A stretch of DNA of 64,000 bases from Chryseobacterium lactis (GTDB lineage Bacteria > Bacteroidota > Bacteroidia > Flavobacteriales > Weeksellaceae), in contig NZ_CP033924.1 of the NCBI RefSeq assembly GCF_003815875.1, forward strand, positions 992,001-1,056,000, read 5' to 3'. The translations under genes were made by a program, and so were the position numbers. Below are positions 8,541-17,008 of this stretch, piece after piece (position 1 is the stretch's first letter; every line of letters starts with the position of its first letter). The notes beneath the pieces are model-generated. The model saw nothing but the letters and a program-made list of their open reading frames with translations. It searched no databases and was not told where the DNA came from.

Positions 8541-9227
8541 CTACGTTTGCAGTGCTAACGCTTTTAAATCCAAATAATCTTTGTTTCTGATTTTAGAAAC
8601 TTTACTTTTAAAGTATATATTCTCTGCAAAGTCGTATTCTTTGCCTTGTTTTTCAAAGTTTTCAAGAGCTTTGTCATACCTTCCCAATTCGAAATAGGTT
8701 ATTCCCAACTGGTACTGATCAAACATTCCTTTGACATAGCCTCTTGTGCCAAGCAGCCTTTCAATAATTCCCGCTGCTTTTTCTTTTTGACCTAAAGTAC
8801 TACAAGACATAGCTTTCACTATGCCGGTATTGCAATCTTGGTTTTGAGATCTTCCTAAGTCTTTTATCCCTTGAATGGCATCTTTACACTCATGAAGAAA
8901 GTAAGATTTGTATTCAACCAGGTTCTTTTTAGGATCAAGCTCTATGGCTTTATCAATAAATTTTCTCCAGGAAGCATAATCTCCCGATGTAAAAAAAGGA
9001 CCGGATTTTTTCTGAAATAAAAGATCGTTGGAAGGACGTAATTTTACTGCCTCCCCGAATAATTCCTGAGCATATTCTGCCCATTGAATGTCTTCAGCAA
9101 GATTAGATTTTTCACACGACTCCTTACACTGATCAGTTGTAAAGCTATTACAATTGACCTGTGCTAAAGACGTACTGTATATCAGTAAACCTAAAAAACT
9201 AAGGCAAAATTTCAACGATTTCTCCAT
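8541..9227 (-). CDS. Secreted TPR-like protein of unknown function
   Basis: This 228-aa protein starts with a Sec signal peptide ending at about residue 23 (CLSFLGLLIYSTSLAQ). The mature protein has a Cys-rich start (CNSFTTDQCKESCEKS) and TPR-like helices such as FDQYQLGITYFELGRYDKALENFEKQGKEY. It is probably periplasmic. It sits 107 bp upstream of the sigma-54 activator on the same strand. I do not recognise a named family; TPR proteins usually mediate protein contacts. Confidence 0.65.
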   Translation of the reverse strand: MEKSLKFCLSFLGLLIYSTSLAQVNCNSFTTDQCKESCEKSNLAEDIQWAEYAQELFGEAVKLRPSNDLLFQKKSGPFFTSGDYASWRKFIDKAIELDPKKNLVEYKSYFLHECKDAIQGIKDLGRSQNQDCNTGIVKAMSCSTLGQKEKAAGIIERLLGTRGYVKGMFDQYQLGITYFELGRYDKALENFEKQGKEYDFAENIYFKSKVSKIRNKDYLDLKALALQT

Positions 9228-9531
9228 TTCTATTTTATAGGCTACTATTGATAATAATCTGTTTTCTTATTTTTCATTTGTTCTCCAACCCTTCATTCAG
9301 AGATTCATAAAGGTCTAATGATTTTATTTTCAAACCCTTACCTATTATCTTTTCATTGTATTCGTAATTCAGTTACCGAACTAAGAATACTCCTGATTTT
9401 TCTTTACAATTTACTAAAAAACTCCCGGCAGCATGACCGTTCGTATTTTTATTTCTTTTTATTTTTAATGATCCTGTCTGTTTTTTAGTGGAATTTTATC
9501 CTTATTCAAAAACTTTAGAAGATCAGTCTAT
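9228..9531. other. AT-rich gap without a detectable gene
   Basis: About 300 bp lie between the secreted TPR-like gene and miaB. I see T-rich stretches but no convincing ORF, promoter box pair, strong hairpin or repeat. Confidence 0.5.
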
Positions 9532-10977
9532 TTATGCTTCCAGTTTTCCTAAAAGCGTGCCTTGAGTGTTATCATACACAAAAACGTTCACAATGTCACC
9601 TATTTGCTGTCCTTCAAGCTTATCAAAGACACAAACTGCATTTTGGGAATTTCTTCCTTTCCATTGATTTTCATTCTTTCTCGAAGTTCCTTCAATAAGG
9701 ATCTGGTGTACTCTTCCTACGTAAGATTTCATTCTTTGTCTGGAAAGTTCTCCCTGTAATGCAATTACCTCAGCAAGGCGTCTCTGCTTCACATCAGCCG
9801 GGATATTATCCTCCATCTTCTTGTGAGCGGGAGTTCCCGGTCTTTCGGAATAGGCAAACATATAACCGTAGTCATATTCCACCTCTTTCATCAGACTTAG
9901 AGTATCCTGGTGATCTTCTTCAGTTTCATTACAGAAACCAACGATCATATCTTGTGAAAAGGCTACTTCAGGAACGATTTCCTTTGCTTTTCTGATCAGT
10001 TCGAGATATTCTTCCCGGGTATGTTGTCTGTTCATTGCTTCAAGCATATTATTGCTTCCACTTTGAACAGGAAGGTGAACATATTTACAGATGTTATCGT
10101 GTTTGGCCATCATTCTGAATACATCAAGACTCATATCCTGAGGATTGGAAGTAGAGAATCTAAGTCTCATTTCAGGAACAGCTTTAGCTACAAGATCAAG
10201 CAATTGTGCAAAATTTACAGCAGTAGCTTTCTGCATTTCAGAAGCTTTGGCAAAGTCTTTTTTAGGACCTCCACCATACCATAAGTAAGAGTCTACATTT
10301 TGACCTAATAGTGTTATTTCTTTATACCCATTGCGAGCAAGATCTTTACATTCTTCTATAATAGAATGAGGATCACGGCTCCTTTCTCTTCCTCTGGTAA
10401 ACGGAACAACACAGAATGTGCACATGTTATCGCAACCTCTGGTAATGGTAACAAAAGCAGTAACTCCGTTTCCGCCTAAACGAACAGGATTGATATCTGC
10501 GTAGGTTTCTTCTTTGGAAAGAATTACATTGATCGCATCTCGGCCATCATCGGTTTCCTTTAAAAGATTTGGCAAATCTCTGTATGCATCAGGGCCCACT
10601 ACAAGATCAACCAGCTGTTCTTCTTCCAGAAACTTGGTTTTTAGTCTCTCTGCCATACATCCCAAAACGCCTACGGTCATATTGGGTTTTTCTCTCTTAA
10701 GATTTTTGAACTGGGAAAGACGCATTCTTACAGTCTGCTCCGCTTTTTCACGAATGGAACATGTATTTAACAGGATAAGATCTGCTTCTTCAACCTTCAT
10801 TGTTGTATTATATCCCTGTTCATTTAGGATAGATGCAACAATTTCGGAGTCAGAAAAATTCATCTGACAACCATAACTTTCTAAAAATAATTTTTTAGAG
10901 TTTTCAGGTCTTTCAGCAATAGCAAAAGCTTCTCCTTGTTTTGTTTCGTCTATATATTTTTCCTGCACGATGATCAA
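9532..10977 (-). CDS. miaB: tRNA-2-methylthio-N6-dimethylallyladenosine synthase
   Basis: This 481-aa radical-SAM methylthiotransferase has three regions. The N-terminal UPF0004 domain carries three cluster-binding Cys ([33 protein letters not shown]). The radical-SAM domain has CxxxCxxC in [13 protein letters not shown]. The C-terminal TRAM domain ([11 protein letters not shown] ... GDIVNVFV) binds tRNA. MiaB methylthiolates i6A37 of tRNAs reading UNN codons, using two [4Fe-4S] clusters and SAM. The length fits Bacteroidota MiaB. An exact TAnnTTTG promoter element lies about 70 bp upstream. Confidence 0.95.
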   Translation of the reverse strand: MIIVQEKYIDETKQGEAFAIAERPENSKKLFLESYGCQMNFSDSEIVASILNEQGYNTTMKVEEADLILLNTCSIREKAEQTVRMRLSQFKNLKREKPNMTVGVLGCMAERLKTKFLEEEQLVDLVVGPDAYRDLPNLLKETDDGRDAINVILSKEETYADINPVRLGGNGVTAFVTITRGCDNMCTFCVVPFTRGRERSRDPHSIIEECKDLARNGYKEITLLGQNVDSYLWYGGGPKKDFAKASEMQKATAVNFAQLLDLVAKAVPEMRLRFSTSNPQDMSLDVFRMMAKHDNICKYVHLPVQSGSNNMLEAMNRQHTREEYLELIRKAKEIVPEVAFSQDMIVGFCNETEEDHQDTLSLMKEVEYDYGYMFAYSERPGTPAHKKMEDNIPADVKQRRLAEVIALQGELSRQRMKSYVGRVHQILIEGTSRKNENQWKGRNSQNAVCVFDKLEGQQIGDIVNVFVYDNTQGTLLGKLEA

Positions 10978-11044
10978 TTTAAGGTTCGGGGTTCAAAATT
11001 CACAATATTGATGATGAATTTTAGAATACGAACAGATGAGTCTG

Positions 11045-11052
11045 CAAAGATA
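11045..11052 (-). promoter_or_regulatory. -7 promoter element of miaB
   Basis: On the minus strand this reads TATCTTTG, an exact TAnnTTTG match located 68-75 nt upstream of the miaB start. A clear -33 TTG at the right spacing is not visible. Confidence 0.4.
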
Positions 11053-11169
11053 CAAAATATTGTGACAGATTGGCAGGGCTATCTTTCAGTAAATATTCCT
11101 GAAAAATCCATTGCAATTATCATCCTGTCTTTAATGAGTATATTTGCGTACAAAGCAGGCTTTCAGTCC

Positions 11170-11583
11170 TTAATCGCCATGATCAAAATGATCTGATGTA
11201 AAATTGATTTTAATAACTTTTTTGGAAACTTCCGGTTTGCCGTCTTTAATCGCCGGTTTCCATTTTTTTTTCACTTTTTTGAGTGCAAATTTCATATCAT
11301 CGATGAACATTTCACTATTTTTCACCTTTGGTAAAACATCCAAATTTTCAGCTTTCCCATCAATATTTACATCAAAAACGAAAACAAACACTCCATTCAC
11401 AGCATACTTTTTCAAATCAATGTAAGCATGAATCATTTGTAAAAACTCCTGAGTAAAAGCAGCATCTCCACCAGGAAATTCTGCATTCTGTGAAATTGGC
11501 GTATTTTCATTCTGAGGCTGAGACTTTTGTGAATACCCGGTAAAGCCTAATAAAAGGAATATAATTAAAATATACTGTTTCAT
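11170..11583 (-). CDS. Small secreted protein resembling a TonB C-terminal domain
   Basis: This 137-aa protein has a signal peptide (IIFLLLGFTGYSQ). The mature part contains FPGGDAAFTQEF, VFVFDVNIDGKAENLDVL and VKKKWKPAIKDGKPEVSKKV. This is the pattern of periplasmic TonB C-terminal-like domains common in Bacteroidota: a PGG-start helix, a DGK strand turn, and a W-x-PA-x-x-G-x-P-V strand. It lacks the N-terminal membrane anchor and Pro-rich linker of true TonB. It is tandem with a paralogous gene 4 bp upstream, so the pair is probably a duplicated operon. Confidence 0.65.
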   Translation of the reverse strand: MKQYILIIFLLLGFTGYSQKSQPQNENTPISQNAEFPGGDAAFTQEFLQMIHAYIDLKKYAVNGVFVFVFDVNIDGKAENLDVLPKVKNSEMFIDDMKFALKKVKKKWKPAIKDGKPEVSKKVIKINFTSDHFDHGD

Positions 11584-11587
11584 ATTT

Positions 11588-12067
11588 TTACATATCTACA
11601 GACAAAGAGTTAAAGTTCATTTTCAGCTTCATCTCAGATTTCACAGGTTGTCCGTTACAGGTCGCGGGAGTCCAGTTTTTCTTAATTCTTCTTACTACAT
11701 ACTGCATATCATCAAAGAATATTTCACTGTGCAGCACTTTAGGTGCTCCTTCAATATCAATTACTTTTCCTGTTGCATCAATGGTTAAGGTAAAGGTAAA
11801 ATCTCCGGCAAGGGTATAGAAATCGGCATTCAGATAGGTATACATGTATTTACTCAACATTTCTTTGTAAGCAGTCGCTCCTCCTGTGAATGAAGCAGGC
11901 TTAAAATCATTACATTTCACAGCAACCTGTAAAAATGGCTCCTTGATATCTATTTTAAAAAGATTTTTATTATTTTCAACGATAAAAGAATCATCTCTGT
12001 CTTCAAGATCCTGAGCAAATGAAAAGTTGGCAAAACAAAGAGCAAAAAATAACAATATAGTTTTCAT
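11588..12067 (-). CDS. Secreted TonB-C-like protein, paralogue of the next gene
   Basis: This 159-aa protein has a signal peptide (LLFFALCFANFSFAQ). Its layout mirrors its neighbour: ASFTGGATAYKEMLSKYMY, DFTFTLTIDATGKVIDIEG and RRIKKNWTPATCNGQPVKSEMKL correspond position by position to the 11170-11583 product. Spacing to that gene is 4 bp, which indicates one transcript. Function is unknown; a periplasmic partner of energy-transduction or envelope proteins is possible but unproven. Confidence 0.65.
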   Translation of the reverse strand: MKTILLFFALCFANFSFAQDLEDRDDSFIVENNKNLFKIDIKEPFLQVAVKCNDFKPASFTGGATAYKEMLSKYMYTYLNADFYTLAGDFTFTLTIDATGKVIDIEGAPKVLHSEIFFDDMQYVVRRIKKNWTPATCNGQPVKSEMKLKMNFNSLSVDM

Positions 12068-12128
12068 AGCTTGATTTTATTCATTAATTATTAAGCAAAG
12101 GTAAATATTTACCAGCCTTATTAAAAAG

Positions 12129-12157
12129 AAAAACTTCACACAACGTATGAAGTTTTT
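12129..12157 (-). terminator. Intrinsic terminator downstream of poxB
   Basis: AAAAACTTCA and TGAAGTTTTT form a 10-bp stem around a 9-nt loop, with T tracts on both strands. It lies 23 bp past the poxB stop on the minus strand. Confidence 0.75.
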
Positions 12158-12179
12158 ATGGGTATGATATCTTCTATTT

Positions 12180-13913
12180 CTATAAAAGACCTTTAATATG
12201 CTTATAATTGCTCTTTACAGTTTCAAATACCTCATCCATTTTCCCACCCAACATCAACTGCGCCATGGATTTTGTCATCCCCAATACCTGATCAAATTCG
12301 ATTTTGGGAGGAAGAGCCAGAGCATTAGGATTAGTGAAAATATTCAGCAGATAGGGACCATTGTACTCAAGGCATTCTTTGATGGCACTTTCTACGTCTT
12401 CAGGACGGTGTACATTTTTCCCGGGATATCCCATCGCCTGGGCTACCATTGCAAAGTCGGGATTAATCATATCCGTTTCATTATCCGGCATACCTCCCAC
12501 TTCCATTTCTAATTTTACCATTCCCAGGGTTCTGTTATTGAAAACAATTAATTTTACCGGTAATTTATACTGAAAAATTGTAGCCATATCTCCAAGAAGC
12601 ATAGACAATCCTCCGTCTCCGCACATGGCAATGATCTGCTTTTGAGGATGTGCCAGCGAAGCTCCGATTGCCATTGGCATTGCATTCGCCATTGATCCAT
12701 GATTGAAAGAACCCAGCATTTTCCTTTCTCCTGTTCCTGTAATAAACCTTGCTCCCCAAACACAACACATTCCTGTGTCTACTGTAAAAATAGCATCATT
12801 TTTAGCAAGTCTGTCGAGGGTATGTGCTACATATTCGGGTTGGATAGCATTTTCTTTTCCAAAGTCTTTCACATATTCGAGTTGATTTTCTTTTACTTTT
12901 TCATAAAATTCCAACTGTTCATTAAGGAAATCAACATCCGTTTTCTCGTTCAAAAGAGGAAGCAGCGCTTTGATCGTTTCCTTAACGTCTCCGGTCAGTC
13001 CCAGTTCGAGTTTAGCTCTTCTACCTAATCGTTCCGGACTTTCGTCTATTTGTACGATCTTATTTTTCACCGGCATAAATTTCTGATAAGGGAAATCTGT
13101 CCCGAAAAGGATGACCAAGTCTGCTTCGTGCATTGCATGATATGCAGAAGGAAAGCCGAGCAGCCCGGTGAGTCCTACTTCATTAGGATTATTGGGCTGG
13201 ATCGCCATTTTGCCGCGGAAAGAATATCCAACCGGTGCTTTCAACAGCTTCGATAGTTCGATCACTTCCGTACTTGCCTCTGCTGCCCCGATTCCACAGT
13301 AAAGAGTTACTTTTTTGCTATCATTAATCAACCCGGCAAGGTGCTTTAGCTCATCATCGGAAGGTCTGACCACAGGATTTGTCTTAAAAATTTGCGCCGA
13401 CGTAGTAGCTTCTTCTGCCTCGAGCTCAGATACATCTCCCGGAAGACCGATAACCGCAACTCCTTTTTTAGAAATAGCATGCTGGATCGCCGATTGAAGG
13501 ATGCGCTGTACTTGCTCCGGACGTGTAATCATCTGATTATAATGGCTGCAATCATCAAACAGCTTGATTGTATTGGTTTCCTGGAAATAATCCATTCCCA
13601 TTTCATCACTTGGAATTGTAGAGGCGATGACCAACATGGGAACATGAGATTTATGTGCTTCATATACCCCATTGATTAAATGAACATGCCCTGGTCCACA
13701 ACTTCCGGCGCAGACTGCAAAACCATCCAGTTCCGCTTCTGCCGCAGCGGCATAGGCTCCTACTTCCTCATGCCGAACATGAATCCATTGGATGCTGCTT
13801 TTTTTGACTGCAATATTCAGATGATTGAGACTGTCTCCTGTTACTGCATAGATTCTTTTCACATTAGCTTTTTCGAGCATTTCAACAATCTGCTCTGCTA
13901 TATTTTTAGCCAT
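12180..13913 (-). CDS. poxB: ThDP-dependent pyruvate oxidase/dehydrogenase (PoxB-like)
   Basis: This 577-aa protein has the three-domain thiamine-diphosphate enzyme layout. The N-terminal Pyr domain has the catalytic Glu in RHEEVGAYAAAAEAEL. A central FAD/Rossmann domain covers about residues 190-340. The C-terminal PP domain has the ThDP/Mg motif GDGGLSM...NN. PoxB oxidatively decarboxylates pyruvate to acetate and CO2 and passes electrons to quinone at the membrane. It is monocistronic with its own terminator. Acetolactate synthase is an alternative ThDP family, but the YQKFMPVKNKIVQID and FNHGSMANAMP segments fit PoxB better. Confidence 0.82.
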   Translation of the reverse strand: MAKNIAEQIVEMLEKANVKRIYAVTGDSLNHLNIAVKKSSIQWIHVRHEEVGAYAAAAEAELDGFAVCAGSCGPGHVHLINGVYEAHKSHVPMLVIASTIPSDEMGMDYFQETNTIKLFDDCSHYNQMITRPEQVQRILQSAIQHAISKKGVAVIGLPGDVSELEAEEATTSAQIFKTNPVVRPSDDELKHLAGLINDSKKVTLYCGIGAAEASTEVIELSKLLKAPVGYSFRGKMAIQPNNPNEVGLTGLLGFPSAYHAMHEADLVILFGTDFPYQKFMPVKNKIVQIDESPERLGRRAKLELGLTGDVKETIKALLPLLNEKTDVDFLNEQLEFYEKVKENQLEYVKDFGKENAIQPEYVAHTLDRLAKNDAIFTVDTGMCCVWGARFITGTGERKMLGSFNHGSMANAMPMAIGASLAHPQKQIIAMCGDGGLSMLLGDMATIFQYKLPVKLIVFNNRTLGMVKLEMEVGGMPDNETDMINPDFAMVAQAMGYPGKNVHRPEDVESAIKECLEYNGPYLLNIFTNPNALALPPKIEFDQVLGMTKSMAQLMLGGKMDEVFETVKSNYKHIKGLL

Positions 13914-14043
13914 AATTAATTGATTTGATGTTTATTTTGAATAAAAGAGCAACTTTAAAAAGCCGTCTTTCTATCAAATTTAGTTATTTAAATTGAACCT
14001 TCCCCAGAATTTCAATGTTAAAAATTTGTAATTTTATGATGAT

Positions 14044-14078
14044 TAAACCTAACAGGTTTTGAAAATCTGTTAGGTTTA
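14044..14078. repeat. Palindromic intergenic repeat
   Basis: A perfect 12-bp inverted repeat (TAAACCTAACAG with CTGTTAGGTTTA) with an 11-nt loop lies between poxB and lysA. I recall very similar 'acctaacagg' palindromes scattered in flavobacterial genomes, so it may belong to a REP-like family. It could also fold as an extra hairpin behind the lysA terminator. Confidence 0.55.
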
Positions 14079-14135
14079 GCAACAAAAAAACCTCTATTCT
14101 CTTAACCCAACATTCACAATATCTTTATTACTGAA

Positions 14136-14162
14136 AATAAAAAAGCTGCCCCTAAGGACAGC
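14136..14162 (-). terminator. Intrinsic terminator of lysA
   Basis: On the minus strand GCTGTCC and GGGCAGC pair over 7 bp (one G-U) around a short loop, followed by TTTTTTATTTT. It lies 24 bp past the lysA stop. Confidence 0.85.
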
Positions 14163-14185
14163 CATTCATTTATATTTTTCTTGAG

Positions 14186-15385
14186 TTAGATCACTTCGAT
14201 CTGATTTCTCAATAAATCTTCAAACTCATCTCTTTTACGGATCAGGAGAGCTTTACCATCAATGAATAAAACTTCAGCCGGCTTCAATCTTGAATTGAAA
14301 TTTGAACTCATTTCAAAACCGTAAGCTCCAGCATTGTGGAAGGCAAGGATATCACCTTCTCTTACTTCATTCAGTTTTCTGTCCCATGCAAACGTGTCCG
14401 TTTCACAAATATTTCCTACTACTGTATAAATTCTTTCTGCTCCTTTCGGATTAGACAAGTTTTCAATCAGGTGATAAGAATCGTAGAACATCGGACGAAT
14501 CAGGTGGTTAAAACCTGAGTTTACTCCTACGAAAACGGTTGCAGTCGTCTGCTTGATGACATTAGCTTTCACCAATAAATAACCACTCTTTCCTACTAAG
14601 AATTTCCCCGGCTCAAACCATAATTCGAACTTTTTCCCTGTAGATTTCGAAAACTCAGAAATTACTTTTTCTACTTTTTTACCTAATGTTCTCACATCAG
14701 TCTCTTCTTCGCTATCCTGATAAGGGATTTTAAACCCACTTCCCATGTCCAGATATTTAAGGTTCGGGAAATGCTCAGAAAGCTCCAGCATAATATCCAA
14801 AGCCTGTAGAAATACATCCGGATCTTTGATCTCACTTCCTGTGTGCATATGAAGTCCTTCAACATTCAGGTTTGTACTTTTCATCACTCTTTCGATGTGA
14901 CGAACCTGGTGAATAGAAATGCCAAATTTACTGTCGATATGCCCTGTTGAAATTTTATAATTACCACCGGCAAAGATATGCGGGTTGATTCTTACTAAAA
15001 TAGGATATGTATTTCCGTATTTATTCCCGAACTGCTCAAGAATAGAAATATTATCAATGTTAATATGAACTCCGAAAGTCATTGCTTCCTCTATTTCCGC
15101 AAGGTCAACACAATTTGGAGTAAACAATATTTTTTCCTTTGTAAATCCTGCTTTTAGTCCAAGTTTGACCTCGTTAATAGATACACAATCCAAAGAAGCA
15201 CCCAGGTTCTTGACATACTTCAAGATGTTGATGTTTGTCAACGCCTTCGCAGCATAGAAAAACTTTGTGTGTTTTAAAAAAGAAGATGTAAGTTTCTCGT
15301 ATTGAACTTTGATGGACTCTGCATCATAAACATACACCGGGGTGCCAAACTCATTGGCGATCTTTAATAATTCTTTTGAATTCAT
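14186..15385 (-). CDS. lysA: Diaminopimelate decarboxylase
   Basis: This 399-aa PLP enzyme is a fold-type III barrel. The PLP-binding Lys is at about residue 47 (FFYAAKALTN), the HTGSEI and DMGSGFKIPY phosphate-binding segments follow, and the C-terminal EPGKFLVG and GNICETDTF motifs supply substrate and cross-subunit residues. It converts meso-diaminopimelate to lysine. The ATG at 15385 follows a leader containing a lysine-rich mini-ORF and a terminator hairpin, suggesting regulation by attenuation. Confidence 0.93.
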   Translation of the reverse strand: MNSKELLKIANEFGTPVYVYDAESIKVQYEKLTSSFLKHTKFFYAAKALTNINILKYVKNLGASLDCVSINEVKLGLKAGFTKEKILFTPNCVDLAEIEEAMTFGVHINIDNISILEQFGNKYGNTYPILVRINPHIFAGGNYKISTGHIDSKFGISIHQVRHIERVMKSTNLNVEGLHMHTGSEIKDPDVFLQALDIMLELSEHFPNLKYLDMGSGFKIPYQDSEEETDVRTLGKKVEKVISEFSKSTGKKFELWFEPGKFLVGKSGYLLVKANVIKQTTATVFVGVNSGFNHLIRPMFYDSYHLIENLSNPKGAERIYTVVGNICETDTFAWDRKLNEVREGDILAFHNAGAYGFEMSSNFNSRLKPAEVLFIDGKALLIRKRDEFEDLLRNQIEVI

Positions 15386-15401
15386 AATTTCATTTTAACA
15401 T

Positions 15402-15436
15402 AAAAAAAGGCAGATTCTTCCAAAAAAGAGTCTGCC
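15402..15436 (-). terminator. Intrinsic terminator in the lysA leader (possible attenuator)
   Basis: On the minus strand GGCAGACTCTT pairs with AAGAATCTGCC (11 pairs, one G-T), followed by TTTTTTT, ending 16 nt before the lysA start. The 5' arm could instead pair with AAAAGAGT at 15463-15470, just after the mini-ORF stop. This gives two mutually exclusive structures. It could alternatively only end transcription from the upstream exonuclease gene. Confidence 0.65.
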
Positions 15437-15468
15437 ACATTGATTATTTTTTATGCAAGACAACTCTT

Positions 15469-15540
15469 TTAAATATTCCAAACCTTAGAGAACTTTACAG
15501 CTCCCTTTTTTCCAGTTTTAATTTGTTTAAAATTTTGCAT
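15469..15540 (-). CDS. Candidate lysine-rich leader peptide of lysA (23 aa)
   Basis: A 24-codon ORF with an ATG start sits between a promoter element and the lysA leader terminator. Six of its 23 residues are Lys (positions 5, 8, 11, 12, 16 and 19), including one KK pair. It begins MQNFKQIKTGKK and ends FSKVWNI. It starts about 20 nt after an exact TAnnTTTG box and stops 33 nt before the terminator hairpin. The layout matches a classical leader peptide whose translation reports Lys-tRNA charging. High Lys content is partly expected in AT-rich DNA, so this remains a hypothesis. Confidence 0.35.
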   Translation of the reverse strand: MQNFKQIKTGKKGAVKFSKVWNI

Positions 15541-15559
15541 TGCTTCTATTTATTTTTTG

Positions 15560-15567
15560 CAAAAATA
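15560..15567 (-). promoter_or_regulatory. -7 promoter element for the lysA leader transcript
   Basis: On the minus strand this reads TATTTTTG, an exact TAnnTTTG match. A TTTTC stretch about 20 nt further upstream could serve as the -33 region. Transcription would begin shortly before the 15540 mini-ORF start. Confidence 0.45.
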
Positions 15568-15634
15568 CTATTTATTTTTTATTTTGAGAAAATTGATTTG
15601 AAAAGTACCGGCTTATACGGTGACAATTCCTTTA

Positions 15635-16858
15635 TCATTTCGGCAACGGTAACGTCTCAAAATCACCACGAAGCAGAGCCAGCTGCAATTCATTATTCAA
15701 ATCCGCGGAAGACAACGGAAGATCAATTTTAAGTTTAGCAAGCTTACTCAAAGTTTGAATTTGTGTAAACAGCTCATAAAAACCAAAGGAAATTACCTTT
15801 CCGTTTTCGATAATTAAAAATAATTTCTCACCCAGCTTTCTTCCCATACCAAGCCACAATTCATTCCTTTTTCTGAATTCAATCTTTTGCTTCAATACCG
15901 CTACATCATTAAATTCTTCAAGAGCACCTATAAACTGAACCGCTTTGGTACCTTGGGTAAATGATCTGAATTTTAAAATAGGTTTTTCAGTTTTATTCAG
16001 CATATTTTTCTCAACAACATACTTATTGTTTCTAAAATAAAGCCCGAAAGGTAAAACCTCCTTCTTTTTAATATTTTTAGAATTGAGAATCAGCTTGGCA
16101 ATAATATCAGTTCCGGTAAGCTCAAAATTAATCTGCTCGACTCCACTCTGGATCTGTTCCCATTTTTTTGATTTGGAATTGAAAACCTTTTTCGAAAATT
16201 TATTAATATCCTGAACATAATCTGAGAAGATAATCCTCCCCGCTTCGTCCTGAAAATAAACAAAACCTTTTTCGTTGGGAAGATCCTGAGTCAGTACCTT
16301 AATTTTGTTGATATATGTTTTAGCGTTCGTTTCGTCATGCTGCTTCTGAATAATCTCATTTTCAGTATCTTTTGACACTAAAAGCTTAAACAACTCAAGT
16401 GTTGCTCTGGCATCTCCGTCAGCTCTGTGATGATTGGTCAAAGGAATGCCCAATGATTTCACCAACTTTCCTAATGAATAACTTACCTCATCGGGAATCA
16501 GCTTTTTCGCCAAAGGAATTGTATCTAAAGTGCTGGTTTTGAAATCATAACCAAGCCTTTTGAATGACTGACGAAGCATTCTGTAATCAAAGTCAATATT
16601 ATGACCTACTAAGGTTGTATTTTGAGTGATTTCAATCACTCTTTTGGCTATTTCATGAAATTTCGGAGCAGTTTTAACCATTTTGGGAGTGATACTCGTC
16701 AGTTTCTGTACAAAAGGAGTGATGTCACTTTCAGGGTTTACCAAAGATATAAACTGGTCAGTAATTTTCTGACCATCATATCTATAGATGGCAATATCAA
16801 TAATGCACTCATTTCTATAACCGGCACCATTACTTTCTATATCTATAATCGAATACAT
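15635..16858 (-). CDS. DEDDh 3'-5' exonuclease domain protein
   Basis: This 407-aa protein has an N-terminal DnaQ-like exonuclease domain with all expected acidic motifs. Exo I is IDIESNG (residues 5-11), Exo II is VGHNIDFDYRML, and Exo III is HHRADGDARATLELF with the H-x4-D of the DEDDh class. The remaining about 220 residues resemble no domain I can name; many flavobacterial homologues share this C-terminal extension. It probably trims or proofreads DNA or RNA, but the substrate is unknown. It is not the PolIII epsilon subunit for certain. Confidence 0.82.
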   Translation of the reverse strand: MYSIIDIESNGAGYRNECIIDIAIYRYDGQKITDQFISLVNPESDITPFVQKLTSITPKMVKTAPKFHEIAKRVIEITQNTTLVGHNIDFDYRMLRQSFKRLGYDFKTSTLDTIPLAKKLIPDEVSYSLGKLVKSLGIPLTNHHRADGDARATLELFKLLVSKDTENEIIQKQHDETNAKTYINKIKVLTQDLPNEKGFVYFQDEAGRIIFSDYVQDINKFSKKVFNSKSKKWEQIQSGVEQINFELTGTDIIAKLILNSKNIKKKEVLPFGLYFRNNKYVVEKNMLNKTEKPILKFRSFTQGTKAVQFIGALEEFNDVAVLKQKIEFRKRNELWLGMGRKLGEKLFLIIENGKVISFGFYELFTQIQTLSKLAKLKIDLPLSSADLNNELQLALLRGDFETLPLPK

Positions 16859-17008
16859 TGATTTTCCCGCTAACTGCTTTTTTTATTTATATTAAATTTC
16901 GCCTCTGCAATTTCCTTTCAACCCTGACAATATTTTCTCTGTCAGTAAAGTATAGCCTGCTAAAATAACAAAAAATATGTCAAAACTCAGCAGATTACAG
17001 GTACAGAA

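Noticed and set aside
10936..11196. Plus-strand ORF between miaB and the TonB-C-like gene
   Set aside because: It overlaps the miaB start and its promoter, shows no family resemblance and has no promoter of its own.
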